In this document: piece after piece, positions 6,532 through 13,443 of the stretch
Layout: the number at the start of each line of letters is the position of its first letter
Position numbering within the stretch: position 1 is the first letter of the stretch
Assembly: GCA_035399665.1 (NCBI GenBank)
Contig: DAOPJM010000044.1
Location: 1-13,454 of the forward strand
Source of the DNA: DAOPJM01 sp035399665
Lineage (GTDB): Bacteria; Bacillota; Clostridia; Christensenellales; CAG-138
Length of the DNA: 13,454 nucleotides
Direction of reading: 5' to 3'
Made by a program: the position numbers and the translations under genes
Notes under the pieces: model-generated
The model's input: the letters and a program-made list of their open reading frames with translations, nothing else
Database searches by the model: none
Told to the model about the DNA's origin: nothing

Positions 6532-7608
6532 TCAGTCATCCTCATACACAAGCGCCCGCTCCTCGCCGCGCAGTACGCTAAGCCCGCCCATGGCAAGCGC
6601 CCAAAGCTCATCCTCTCCGGGGACTATGGTAACCGGCGCAAGGAAGCTCACGCTGTCGGTAATCATGTCCGTCAATAGCTTGTCGTACGCAAGACCGCCC
6701 GTGATGATTATGGCGTCCGCACACCCTTTCAGCACCACCGCCATGGAGCCTATCTCCTTGGCTATCTGATACGCCATGGCGCTGTATATAAGCTTTGCAT
6801 ATTCATCGCCCGCCTTAATCCTTGCAACGACCTCTCTTGCGTCGTTCGTGCCAAGATAGCCGACAAGTCCCGCCCTGCCGTTCATCTCGCGCACCATTTC
6901 ACTCTCGGTGAACTTGCCCGAATAGCAGAGCTTGACAAAGGCGCGAAGCGGAAGCGTTCCGCTGCGTTCCGGCGAAAAGGGCCCGCCGTCAAGCGCGTTG
7001 GAGACGTCCACCGCCCTGCCCAGCTTATGTGCGCCGACGCTGACGCCGCCGCCCAAGTGAGCCACGATTAGGTTCATGTCCTCATAGCGCCTGCCCTGCC
7101 TCTTGGCAAAAGCCTTGGCCACCGCCTTCTGATTGAGAGCGTGCCAAACGGGGTGATTCTCTATCAGGGGATAGCCCGAAACCCTTGCTATATCGTCGAA
7201 TTCATCCACAACAACGGGGTCCGCTATGAACGCGGGCTTGCCTATCCTGTCCGCAAGCCGCTTGGCCACAAGTCCGCCCAGGTTGGCGGCGTGCTTGCCG
7301 TAGACGCCCGAACGCAGATCGGCGCATACGGCGTCGTTCACAAGCACGGTTCCGCTGCCCATGGCGCGTATAAACCCGCCCCTGCCTATTATAGCGTCGA
7401 AGTCCTCAAGGCTGTCGCCGTGGGACGCCAAGGCGTCCAATATGGGCTTTTCACGAAACTCTATCTGGTCGTATATCTCCCTGAAGGGCGCAAGCTGTTC
7501 CGCCGAAAAACGCAGAGTTACCGTGTATAACTCGGCCTCGTCCTCGTACACCGCGAACTTGGTGGAGGTCGAACCGAAGTTTAGTACAAGCTGTCTAAAG
7601 CTGCTCAC
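6532..7608 (-). CDS. buk: Butyrate (branched-chain fatty acid) kinase
   Basis: This ASKHA-fold acyl kinase converts butyryl- or isobutyryl/isovaleryl-phosphate plus ADP to the free acid and ATP, in the cytoplasm. The 358-residue length is typical of Buk and shorter than acetate kinase. Visible motifs are LNFGSTSTKFAV (residues 9-20, phosphate 1), AHLGGGVSVGAH (183-194, phosphate 2), LDGGPFSPERSGTLP (206-220) and ITGGLAYD (302-309, adenosine site). The start codon is GTG, with a four-base GTGA overlap on the ptb stop; GGAAGGAAG lies upstream. This gives tight coupling with the preceding enzyme. Given ilvE and the 2-oxoacid oxidoreductase in the same operon, branched-chain acyl phosphates are the likely substrates, as in ptb-buk-bkd operons. 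Confidence 0.95.
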   Translation of the reverse strand: MSSFRQLVLNFGSTSTKFAVYEDEAELYTVTLRFSAEQLAPFREIYDQIEFREKPILDALASHGDSLEDFDAIIGRGGFIRAMGSGTVLVNDAVCADLRSGVYGKHAANLGGLVAKRLADRIGKPAFIADPVVVDEFDDIARVSGYPLIENHPVWHALNQKAVAKAFAKRQGRRYEDMNLIVAHLGGGVSVGAHKLGRAVDVSNALDGGPFSPERSGTLPLRAFVKLCYSGKFTESEMVREMNGRAGLVGYLGTNDAREVVARIKAGDEYAKLIYSAMAYQIAKEIGSMAVVLKGCADAIIITGGLAYDKLLTDMITDSVSFLAPVTIVPGEDELWALAMGGLSVLRGEERALVYEDD

Positions 7609-8519
7609 TCTTTAAGCTTCCTTCCCGCCATAACCATGGCAAGCGCAATGGAATTGAGCTTAACGTCGTCCGCGTCCGCTCGCGAGGTGATGACCAAGGG
7701 GGCTTTCGCGCCGACAAGAGCGCTTGCGCTGCGCGCACCCGAAATGAAAATCAGGGTCTTATAGAGTATGTTCCCCGCTTCGATGTTAGGCATCAGGAGT
7801 ATGTCCGCCCTGCCCGCAAGCGGGTTCATTATCCCCTTATGCACGGCGGCGTCCGTAAAGACGGCGTTGTCAAGTCCCAACGGCCCTACCACCCTACACC
7901 CCGTAAGCTTGCCTTCCTCGTTGCGCTTGACAAGCTCCACCGCGTCCAGGGTGCATTGCATCTTGGGGTTGACCTTCTCCATGGCGCAGATGCAGGCGGC
8001 TATGGGGTTCTCGACCCCGAACACCTTCGTAACCCTTTGGGTGTTCTCGATTATGGCCTGTTTTTGATCCACGTTCGGCAGCAGGTTCATCGCCCCGTCG
8101 CTCATGAACAGCAGTCTGTCGACATTGTCAAGCTCGAATATACCAACATGGTTTAACAGCGGCGCGTCGCGCAGACCGTAATCCTTGTTGAGGGCGGCGC
8201 GCAGAACGCTTGAGGTGTCCACAATACCCTTCATGACCACATGCGCCTTGCCTTGCGACGTCAGCGTGACGGCGCGGTTGCAGCAGGCCACCTTGTCGGG
8301 TTCGTCGATTATCGGAAAGCCCGTGACGTCTATGGCGTTATCGCGGGCAACACGCTTGATCTCGGCTTCATCGCCAATGAGCAGGGGATGCACAAGCTTG
8401 AGATCGGCGGCGGAACGCAGCGACCTCAGCACATCGGGGTCCTGCGCCACCGCGACAGCAATCGTGAGGGTCTCGGCTTCTTGAGCCAGCTTTAGAATCT
8501 TTTCAAAGGAACCTTTCAT
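7605..8519 (-). CDS. ptb: Phosphate butyryltransferase
   Basis: This enzyme exchanges CoA for phosphate on butyryl-CoA or branched acyl-CoA, giving the acyl phosphate used by Buk. It is 304 residues, the normal Ptb length and close to Pta domain size. The N-terminal half has IAVAVAQDPDVLRSL; HVVMKGIVDTSSVLRAAL (about residues 93-110) and FMSDGAMNLLPN (about 138-149) are typical blocks. MPNIEAGNILYKTL and the late Arg-containing SGARSASALVGAKAPLV match the phosphate-binding C-terminal half. It has GGAGAG upstream of the ATG and is the first gene of the operon, about 25-30 bases after the predicted transcription start. Phosphate acetyltransferase is less likely because of the paired buk gene and the length. 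Confidence 0.95.
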   Translation of the reverse strand: MKGSFEKILKLAQEAETLTIAVAVAQDPDVLRSLRSAADLKLVHPLLIGDEAEIKRVARDNAIDVTGFPIIDEPDKVACCNRAVTLTSQGKAHVVMKGIVDTSSVLRAALNKDYGLRDAPLLNHVGIFELDNVDRLLFMSDGAMNLLPNVDQKQAIIENTQRVTKVFGVENPIAACICAMEKVNPKMQCTLDAVELVKRNEEGKLTGCRVVGPLGLDNAVFTDAAVHKGIMNPLAGRADILLMPNIEAGNILYKTLIFISGARSASALVGAKAPLVITSRADADDVKLNSIALAMVMAGRKLKE

Positions 8520-8550
8520 ACACTCTCCGTAAACAATTTTTTACATCTAT

Positions 8551-8579
8551 ATTCTAATTCAAAACCCCTCGCCTTTCAA
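8551..8579 (-). promoter_or_regulatory. Promoter of the ptb operon, overlapping hemW terminator
   Basis: On the minus strand, TTGAAA (8579-8574) and TAGAAT (8556-8551) are 17 bases apart. The -35 box lies in the loop of the hemW terminator hairpin, and the spacer contains its 3' arm. The start point should be near 8545, giving a leader of about 25 bases with GGAGAG. Confidence 0.7.
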
Positions 8580-8592
8580 GTATGCGAGGGGG
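8561..8592 (-). terminator. Terminator of lepA-hemW
   Basis: Read on the minus strand, CCCCTCGC (8591-8584) pairs with GCGAGGGG (8572-8565) around an 11-base loop, followed by TTTT (8564-8561). It starts about 42 bases after the hemW stop. The stretch before it, 8593-8633, is very AT-rich, unlike the rest of the window, and holds nothing else I can support. Confidence 0.8.
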
Positions 8593-8633
8593 TATAATCG
8601 ATATATATTATTTGATATATGTATTTTAATATA

Positions 8634-9773
8634 TTATCTGAATAAAGTCAAAACCGTATTCAGCATATCCATGCCCTTGGGGGTGAGCGCAAGATGGGTA
8701 TCGGTCTCGCTCCACCACCCGCAGCTTTCAACCTCCGCGAAGGCTTTGGGGAAGGCTTGGGCTATGCTCACTCCAAATCGCGTTTCAAAATCAGCCTTGT
8801 TCATGCCCTCGACCTTGCGAAGCCCCAGCATGACGCACTCAAAGCTTTCCTCGGACGCGAACAGGGTTATCTCATCCTCGGTGGGCAGCTTGCCGCGCCT
8901 AAGCTTGCGAAGGTAGGCGTTTATGTCCTCCGTGTTCGCGCTCCTCTGCCACGCTCCGTCCTTGGGCATTGACGAATGAGCCGCGACTCCAAAGCCCCAA
9001 TAGGGCTTGTTGTCCCAATAGACCAGGTTGTGGCGGCACTCATAGCCGGGCTTTGCGAAGTTGGACACCTCGTAGCGCGAATAGCCGCGCTCGGGCAGGT
9101 ATGACAGGCCGTAATCCTGCATGTCATAGGTTTCGTCCTCGGTGGGAAGGGTGATCTCACACGCCCGCTCCATCCTGAAAAGGGGGGTTCCCTCCTCCAA
9201 TATCAGCGCGTAGGAGGAAATATGCTCGGGGTCAAGGTCGCAGACCTTCCTTAGGGTGTCGGCGTACTGCTCCATAGTCTGGTTGGGCAGTCCGTGCATC
9301 ACATCGACATTGATGTTTTCAAAGCCCGCCTCGCGTGCGTCCATAAAGCACTTTAGAAAGTCCGCGCAGCTGTGAGCGCGCCCCACGGTCTTAAGCAGCC
9401 CGTCGTCAGCGCTTTGCAGCCCTATGGATATGCGGTTAAAGCCCGCCTCCTTCAGCCTTATCAGCTCCGCAAGGTTTGCCGTCGCGGGGTTGCATTCAAG
9501 CGAAATCTCCGCGTCGTCGTCCATCTCGAAAGCGGCTCTGACGGCGTCAAGCATGGTGATAAGGTCCTCTGCCGGAAGTATCGACGGGGTACCGCCCCCG
9601 AAGAACACGGTCTGGCAGCGCTCCTTGGCTTTGAGCTTTTTTGTGCGAAGCTCGATTTCACGCGCCACAGCGCTTGCGTACTCCCCCGCGCTGTCGTCCT
9701 TTGGCACGGAGCAGAAGTCGCAGTAGAGGCATTTTCTCACACAGTATGGTATGTGTATATATACAGCGCTCAT
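8634..9773 (-). CDS. hemW: Radical SAM heme chaperone HemW
   Basis: HemW is a radical SAM protein that binds heme and delivers it to respiratory enzymes; it was long misnamed as an oxygen-independent coproporphyrinogen oxidase. The 379-residue length is usual. The cluster motif is C11, C15, C18 (CVRKCLYC) with a further C21 (CDFC). FFGGGTPS (about residues 58-65) is the SAM-binding GGGTP, and the HNLVYW motif (about 249-254) is the one tied to heme binding and to HemW rather than HemN. Its ATG overlaps the lepA stop by four bases (ATGA), so it is coupled to lepA. lepA-hemW is a conserved pair in Bacillota. In many relatives hrcA-grpE-dnaK follow; here the transcript ends directly after hemW. 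Confidence 0.94.
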   Translation of the reverse strand: MSAVYIHIPYCVRKCLYCDFCSVPKDDSAGEYASAVAREIELRTKKLKAKERCQTVFFGGGTPSILPAEDLITMLDAVRAAFEMDDDAEISLECNPATANLAELIRLKEAGFNRISIGLQSADDGLLKTVGRAHSCADFLKCFMDAREAGFENINVDVMHGLPNQTMEQYADTLRKVCDLDPEHISSYALILEEGTPLFRMERACEITLPTEDETYDMQDYGLSYLPERGYSRYEVSNFAKPGYECRHNLVYWDNKPYWGFGVAAHSSMPKDGAWQRSANTEDINAYLRKLRRGKLPTEDEITLFASEESFECVMLGLRKVEGMNKADFETRFGVSIAQAFPKAFAEVESCGWWSETDTHLALTPKGMDMLNTVLTLFR

Positions 9774-11575
9774 CCGTTAATCCTCAGCACGCTCATGAAG
9801 GCGTCGGAGGGAAGCGACACGGAGCCCATCTGCCTCATGCGCTTTTTGCCCTCCTTCTGCTTTTCGAGCAGCTTTTTCTTTCTTGTAATGTCGCCGCCGT
9901 AGCACTTGGCAAGCACGTCCTTGCGAACCGCCTTGACTGTCTCGCGGGCTATTATCTTGCCGCCTATCGCGGCCTGAACCGGTATCTCAAACTGCTGCCT
10001 TGGGATGACGTCCTTGAGCTTCTCGGTGACCGCCCTTGCCTTGGGGTAGGCTCTGTCCCTATGGACTATTGTCGAGAGGGCGTCGCACAGCTCGCCGTTC
10101 AAAAGGAAGTCAAGCTTGACCAAGTCGCTCTTTTCATAGCCCGAAAGCTCGTAGTCGAAGGAGCCATAGCCGCGTGTGCGGCTCTTGAGCTGGTCGAAGA
10201 AGTCATAGATAATCTCGTTCAGCGGAAGGGTATAGTGCAGGCTTACGCGAGTGGTGTCCAAATACTTCATGTCCACGAACACGCCGCGCTTCTCCACGCA
10301 AAGATCCATGATTGTGCCGACATACTCCTTGGGGGTGAGTACCACAGCCGAAACGACAGGCTCCTCCATGTAGTCTATCTCGGTCATGGGCGGCAGACCC
10401 GCGGGGTTGTCGATGGTGATTTCCTCGCCCGTAAGCATCTTGACCTTATATATGACCGAAGGCGCGGTCGTAATCAAGTCGATGTCGAATTCGCGTTCAA
10501 GCCGCTCGGAGATAATCTCCATGTGCAAAAGCCCCAAAAAGCCGCAGCGGAAGCCATAGCCCAGCGCGGCGGAAGTCTCCTGCTCGTAGGACAGCGAAGC
10601 GTCGTTGAGCTTGAGCTTGTCCAGAGCGTCTCTAAGGTCGTCGTAGTGTGCGCCGTCGGCGGGGTATATGCCGCAGAACACCATGGGATTGACCTGCTTG
10701 TAGCCGGGCAGCGGGTGCGGGGTGGGATTCTCGGCCGAGGTCAGGGTGTCGCCTACCTTGGTCTCCGCAACGCTCTTGATGGAGGCGGCGATGTAGCCGA
10801 CCTCGCCCGCCGTAAGCTCGTTCGTGGGCTTTGCCGTGGGTGTGAACACGCCGACCTCGGTGACGTCAAACTCGCGGCCGGTGGCCATGGAGCGTATGCG
10901 CATACCCTCCTTGACCGTGCCGTCGAATACGCGAACATAGGACAGCGCGCCCTTGTAGTTGTCATAGAAGCAGTCGAATATCAGCGCCTTGAGCGGGGCG
11001 GAGGGGTCGCCTCCCGGGGGCGGCAGCTCCTTGACTATGCCGGAAAGCACCTGCTCGATGTTCACGCCGTTCTTGGCGGAGATGCGCGGCGCGTGCTCGG
11101 CGGGAAGGCCTATTTCGTCCTCTATCTCGTGCATAACGCGGTCGGGATCGGCGGAGATGAGGTCTATCTTGTTGATTACGGGCAGCACCTCAAGGCCGTG
11201 ATCCACAGCCAAGTAGACGTTGGCAAGGGTTTGCGCCTCTATGCCCTGAGTGGCGTCCACGACCAACACAGCGCCCTCGCAGGCGGCCAAGGCGCGGCTG
11301 ACCTCATAGGTGAAGTCAACGTGTCCCGGAGTGTCGATGAGGTTGAACATATAGACCTTGCCGTCGGTGTGCGTGTAGAACATACGCACGGCGGACGCCT
11401 TTATTGTTATGCCGCGCTCGCGCTCTATGTCCATGGAGTCCAAAAGCTGTTCCTCCATGTCGCGCTTTGAGACGGTGCAAGTAAGCTCCATCATCCTGTC
11501 GGCAAGCGTTGACTTACCGTGGTCGATGTGAGCGATAATGCAAAAATTGCGTATAAGGTTTCTGTCGTATGCCAT
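9770..11575 (-). CDS. lepA: Elongation factor 4 (LepA)
   Basis: LepA is a ribosome-associated translational GTPase. The 601-residue protein is full length (E. coli 599). G1 is AHIDHGKST (residues 15-23), G2 lies in RGITIKA (54-60), G3 is DTPGH (81-85) and G4 is NKID (135-138). The elongation-factor domain II and the LepA-specific C-terminal domain follow, the latter ending in a basic RKKKLLEKQKEGKKRMRQ-like tail that is diagnostic against EF-G. AGGAG lies six bases before the ATG. It heads a two-gene transcript with hemW and is divergent from the LUD gene across about 100 bases. I see no lesion. Confidence 0.97.
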   Translation of the reverse strand: MAYDRNLIRNFCIIAHIDHGKSTLADRMMELTCTVSKRDMEEQLLDSMDIERERGITIKASAVRMFYTHTDGKVYMFNLIDTPGHVDFTYEVSRALAACEGAVLVVDATQGIEAQTLANVYLAVDHGLEVLPVINKIDLISADPDRVMHEIEDEIGLPAEHAPRISAKNGVNIEQVLSGIVKELPPPGGDPSAPLKALIFDCFYDNYKGALSYVRVFDGTVKEGMRIRSMATGREFDVTEVGVFTPTAKPTNELTAGEVGYIAASIKSVAETKVGDTLTSAENPTPHPLPGYKQVNPMVFCGIYPADGAHYDDLRDALDKLKLNDASLSYEQETSAALGYGFRCGFLGLLHMEIISERLEREFDIDLITTAPSVIYKVKMLTGEEITIDNPAGLPPMTEIDYMEEPVVSAVVLTPKEYVGTIMDLCVEKRGVFVDMKYLDTTRVSLHYTLPLNEIIYDFFDQLKSRTRGYGSFDYELSGYEKSDLVKLDFLLNGELCDALSTIVHRDRAYPKARAVTEKLKDVIPRQQFEIPVQAAIGGKIIARETVKAVRKDVLAKCYGGDITRKKKLLEKQKEGKKRMRQMGSVSLPSDAFMSVLRING

Positions 11576-11606
11576 AGCAGCTCCTACTCTTGTTGGGAAT
11601 TAAATA

Positions 11607-11635
11607 ATAATACCGCACAGCTTGCCAAAAAGCAA
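11607..11635 (-). promoter_or_regulatory. Probable lepA promoter
   Basis: On the minus strand, TTGCTT (11635-11630) and TATTAT (11612-11607) are 17 bases apart. Transcription would start near 11600 and give a 25-base leader with AGGAG. The -35 lies in the right half of a CTTGC-GCAAG inverted repeat (11621-11636). Confidence 0.55.
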
Positions 11636-11661
11636 GAACTATGATACCATGCGGATATAAT
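11622..11661 (+). promoter_or_regulatory. Probable promoter of the LUD gene
   Basis: TTGCCA (11622-11627) and TACCAT (11645-11650) are 17 bases apart. A perfect TATAAT lies at 11656-11661 but has no good -35 at the right distance. If the TATAAT is used, the leader would be only about 12-14 bases long. Which -10 is used cannot be settled here. Confidence 0.45.
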
Positions 11662-11668
11662 ATAAGAC

Positions 11669-11675
11669 GAGGTGA
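11669..11675 (+). promoter_or_regulatory. Ribosome binding site deciding the LUD start
   Basis: GAGGTGA is five bases before the ATG at 11681. It contains the in-frame GTG at 11672, making that longer start unlikely. Confidence 0.7.
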
Positions 11676-11680
11676 TTGGT

Positions 11681-12283
11681 ATGTATGAGAAGGTCGTTAA
11701 GGCGCTGAACGGCAGGCGCTTCCAATGTGATTTCGTGCAGACGCCCGAAGAGGCCAAGGCAAGGGCTTTGGAGATAATAGGCGGCAGGAGCTGCGGAATA
11801 GGCGGTTCGTCTACCGTAGACGAGCTTGGCTTGTATGACGCTTTGCGGGCGGCGGGCAACGAGGTGCATTGGCACTGGAAGGTTGAAAAGCCTGAGAAGA
11901 ACGCCGAGCGCGGTTTGGCAAACTCCGCCGAGGTCTATCTGTGTTCTGCCAACGCCATATTGGAGGACGGCCGAATTATCAACATCGACGGCACGGGCAA
12001 CCGCGTAGCCGCCACCATATACGGGCCTTCAACCGTAATAATGATAGCGGGAGTGAATAAGGTCTGCCCCGATTTTGACAGCGCGATGGAGCGCATCAAG
12101 CGCGACTGCTGCCCCGGCAACGCAAGGCGGCAGAGCTTCAAAACGCCATGCGCGTTCACGGGCGAGTGTACGGACTGCTGCTGTCCCGACAGAATGTGCA
12201 ACGTCACCGCGATTATGGAGTACCCGACACGGCGGGTCAAGGCGTTCCACGTCATTCTCGTAAACGCCGCCATGGGAAAATAG
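11681..12283 (+). CDS. LUD-domain protein with C-terminal Cys cluster
   Basis: This 200-residue protein belongs to the LUD family (LutC/YkgG, former DUF162), often annotated as lactate utilization protein. Supporting motifs are CGIGGSSTVDELGLYDAL (residues 38-55), a nucleotide/sugar-phosphate-like fold signature, and DGTGNRVAATIYGP (103-116). Family members occur in the LutABC lactate oxidation system, but no lutA or lutB is nearby, so a lactate role is not supported. The C-terminal part has a dense cysteine set: C143, C144, C157, C163, C166-C168 and C173, in CAFTGECTDCCCPDRMC, which could bind a metal or an Fe-S cluster. I chose the ATG at 11681 because GAGGTGA (11669-11675) lies five bases upstream; a GTG at 11672 is inside that site. 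It is monocistronic, with its own terminator. Confidence 0.85.
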   Translation: MYEKVVKALNGRRFQCDFVQTPEEAKARALEIIGGRSCGIGGSSTVDELGLYDALRAAGNEVHWHWKVEKPEKNAERGLANSAEVYLCSANAILEDGRIINIDGTGNRVAATIYGPSTVIMIAGVNKVCPDFDSAMERIKRDCCPGNARRQSFKTPCAFTGECTDCCCPDRMCNVTAIMEYPTRRVKAFHVILVNAAMGK

Positions 12284-12317
12284 CCGATAAAAGCGGCGTT
12301 CAGGTGCTGTATTCATA

Positions 12318-12357
12318 GGCCGCAGGAAGGGGTAATTGTCCCTCCTGCGGTCTGTTT
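12318..12357 (+). terminator. Terminator of the LUD gene
   Basis: GGCCGCAGGA (12318-12327) pairs with TCCTGCGGTC (12343-12352), with an inner GGGG/TCCC extension around TAATTG. A short TGTTT follows. The U-tract is weak, but the stem is long and GC-rich. Confidence 0.7.
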
Positions 12358-12376
12358 AGTACATATATTGTTTTTC

Positions 12377-12405
12377 GTGACATTTGCGCTTCGTTCCGCT
12401 ATAAT
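12377..12405 (+). promoter_or_regulatory. Promoter of the TrkA-C gene
   Basis: GTGACA (12377-12382) and TATAAT (12400-12405) are 17 bases apart, matching the sigma-A consensus at 5 of 6 and 6 of 6 positions. Transcription should start at about 12412. An ATG at 12412-12414, the first in the long frame, would then give a message with no leader. Confidence 0.7.
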
Positions 12406-12466
12406 ATAGTTATGCGGGGTGCGGTCTTTGGCGGAGAGCCTTTTTCACAAAAGGAGTGCGCAGCCG

Positions 12467-12598
12467 ATGCCCAAGCGGCCCTTGGAGAGGGGCTTGATAA
12501 ACTACTACGCTGTGTTATTGAGGAGATGGAACCCAAGCCGCCTCATAACGGCTTGGCTGTATGTGCTGCCATGTATATTATTGTCCCAATCTTTTTTG
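12467..12598 (+). other. SD-led reading frame overlapping the next gene's start
   Basis: The best-looking translation start after the promoter is AAAAGGAG (12449-12456) with ATG at 12467, but it opens a frame one base off from the TrkA-C frame. It reads MPKRPLERGLINYYAVLLRR, then WNPSRLITAWLYVLP, a basic stretch leading to a hydrophobic segment. Third codon positions are GC-rich up to about 12571. The frame runs on to a stop at 12689-12691. A T TTT TTG heptamer (12592-12598) lies in the right phase to return it to the TrkA-C frame by a -1 step. It may be the true N-terminus joined by a frameshift, a separate small ORF, or chance. Confidence 0.35.
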
Positions 12599-13293
12599 TC
12601 GTCATCATGCTTTACATTACCTTTGCGGATATATTCACCATCCTCTTTAGACTTACGGGTCTTACGGATGCGCGGGCAAGGTTTCAGGTAGTGTCCCTGC
12701 TGACCAATTCGGGCTTCACAACGCAGGAGAGTGAATCGGTACTGGAGACCAATATCCGCCGCAGTCTGGCCAAGATAATCATGATTTTCGGATACACGTT
12801 CACCGCAACGATAGTATCCGGCGTGGTCAGTATCCTGCTGTCCATGGGGAACTTTGAGCTGTATCAGTCGCTCATTTATCTGCTGTTTATTTTGGGGGGA
12901 TTCGCCCTGTTCATAGTACTGAGGCAAAGAAGGTTCTTCGCGAATTGGCTTGATCGTCTCATCAACCGATTCTACTGCAAGCATATAGTCAAGGGGTTGA
13001 CCAACCCCGTGATGCCTGTTGAGGAGTTCGGCGACGACATCATCGCCGACGTGTTCGTCAACAGCGTACCCGATGAGCTTACAAACGTGCAGCTTTCACA
13101 GAGCGATCTTCGCAGCCGCTATGAGCTGCTTGTACTGATGGTCAAGTCGCCCAAGGGCGATACCCGCCACGGCGACGCCGACACGGTGATAAGCAAGGAC
13201 GACGTAGTCACGGTCATGGGGCGCAAGCAGAACATAGTGGACTGCTTCAACCGCAAGGAAGCGGAAAAGGAAGAAACCCCTCTCGCCGGTTAG
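12571..13293 (+). CDS. Membrane protein with C-terminal TrkA-C (RCK_C) domain
   Basis: From the ATG at 12571 this is a 240-residue protein; the frame is open back to an ATG at 12412 (293 residues). In the longer numbering, hydrophobic segments lie at about 55-79, 122-144 and 150-170, with a loop reading ARFQVVSLLTNSGFTTQESE between the first two. The cytoplasmic C-terminus (about 218-279) has the RCK_C pattern: LRSRYELLVLMVKS, then DADTVISKDDVVTVMG. RCK_C domains bind small ligands and gate potassium channels and transporters, so a role in ion or osmotic homeostasis is likely, though the partner is unknown. I prefer 12571 because the hydrophobic domain begins there and codon use upstream is poor in this frame. 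No ribosome binding site supports either start, and the SD upstream points to another frame. Confidence 0.7.
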   Translation: MYIIVPIFFVVIMLYITFADIFTILFRLTGLTDARARFQVVSLLTNSGFTTQESESVLETNIRRSLAKIIMIFGYTFTATIVSGVVSILLSMGNFELYQSLIYLLFILGGFALFIVLRQRRFFANWLDRLINRFYCKHIVKGLTNPVMPVEEFGDDIIADVFVNSVPDELTNVQLSQSDLRSRYELLVLMVKSPKGDTRHGDADTVISKDDVVTVMGRKQNIVDCFNRKEAEKEETPLAG

Positions 13294-13341
13294 GGGCAGG
13301 GGTAAAACGCGTGAAAATCCTGCCATACGGGGAAGCGGGCA

Positions 13342-13368
13342 GGCGAACTCAGTTCGCCCTTTCATTTT
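13342..13368 (+). terminator. Probable terminator after the TrkA-C gene
   Basis: GGCGAAC (13342-13348) and GTTCGCC (13352-13358) form a perfect stem with a three-base loop, followed by CTTTCATTTT. It starts about 48 bases after the stop codon. Confidence 0.65.
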
Positions 13369-13385
13369 GGGCGTTTGCATGGGAA

Positions 13386-13443
13386 GCGATTCTTGACTGT
13401 TATGTTGGCGGCAAGATCCTTCGGCTACGCTCAGGATGACATG
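13386..13443. repeat. Second copy of the dispersed repeat
   Basis: This stretch contains GGCAAGATCCTTCGGCTACG followed by CTCAGGATGACAT. It aligns over about 55 bases with 1735-1790, sharing GCG..TCTTGACT and CGGCAAGATCCTTCG. It lies outside any gene, right after a terminator. The rest of the element, if it has inverted ends like the copy at 1597-1790, is beyond the window. Confidence 0.6.

Noticed and set aside
6532..7608. Acetate kinase
   Set aside because: At 358 residues with Buk-type motifs and a coupled ptb gene, it fits butyrate kinase rather than the longer acetate kinase.
8593..8633. AT-rich stretch as an attachment site or origin
   Set aside because: It is 41 bases of simple AT-rich sequence between a stop codon and a terminator, with no repeats long enough and no neighbouring integrase or replication gene.
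9641..11470. 609-codon open frame on the plus strand opposite lepA
   Set aside because: It lies wholly antisense to an intact lepA with all G motifs, has no recognisable domain, and is the expected shadow of GC-rich codon use in the opposite strand.
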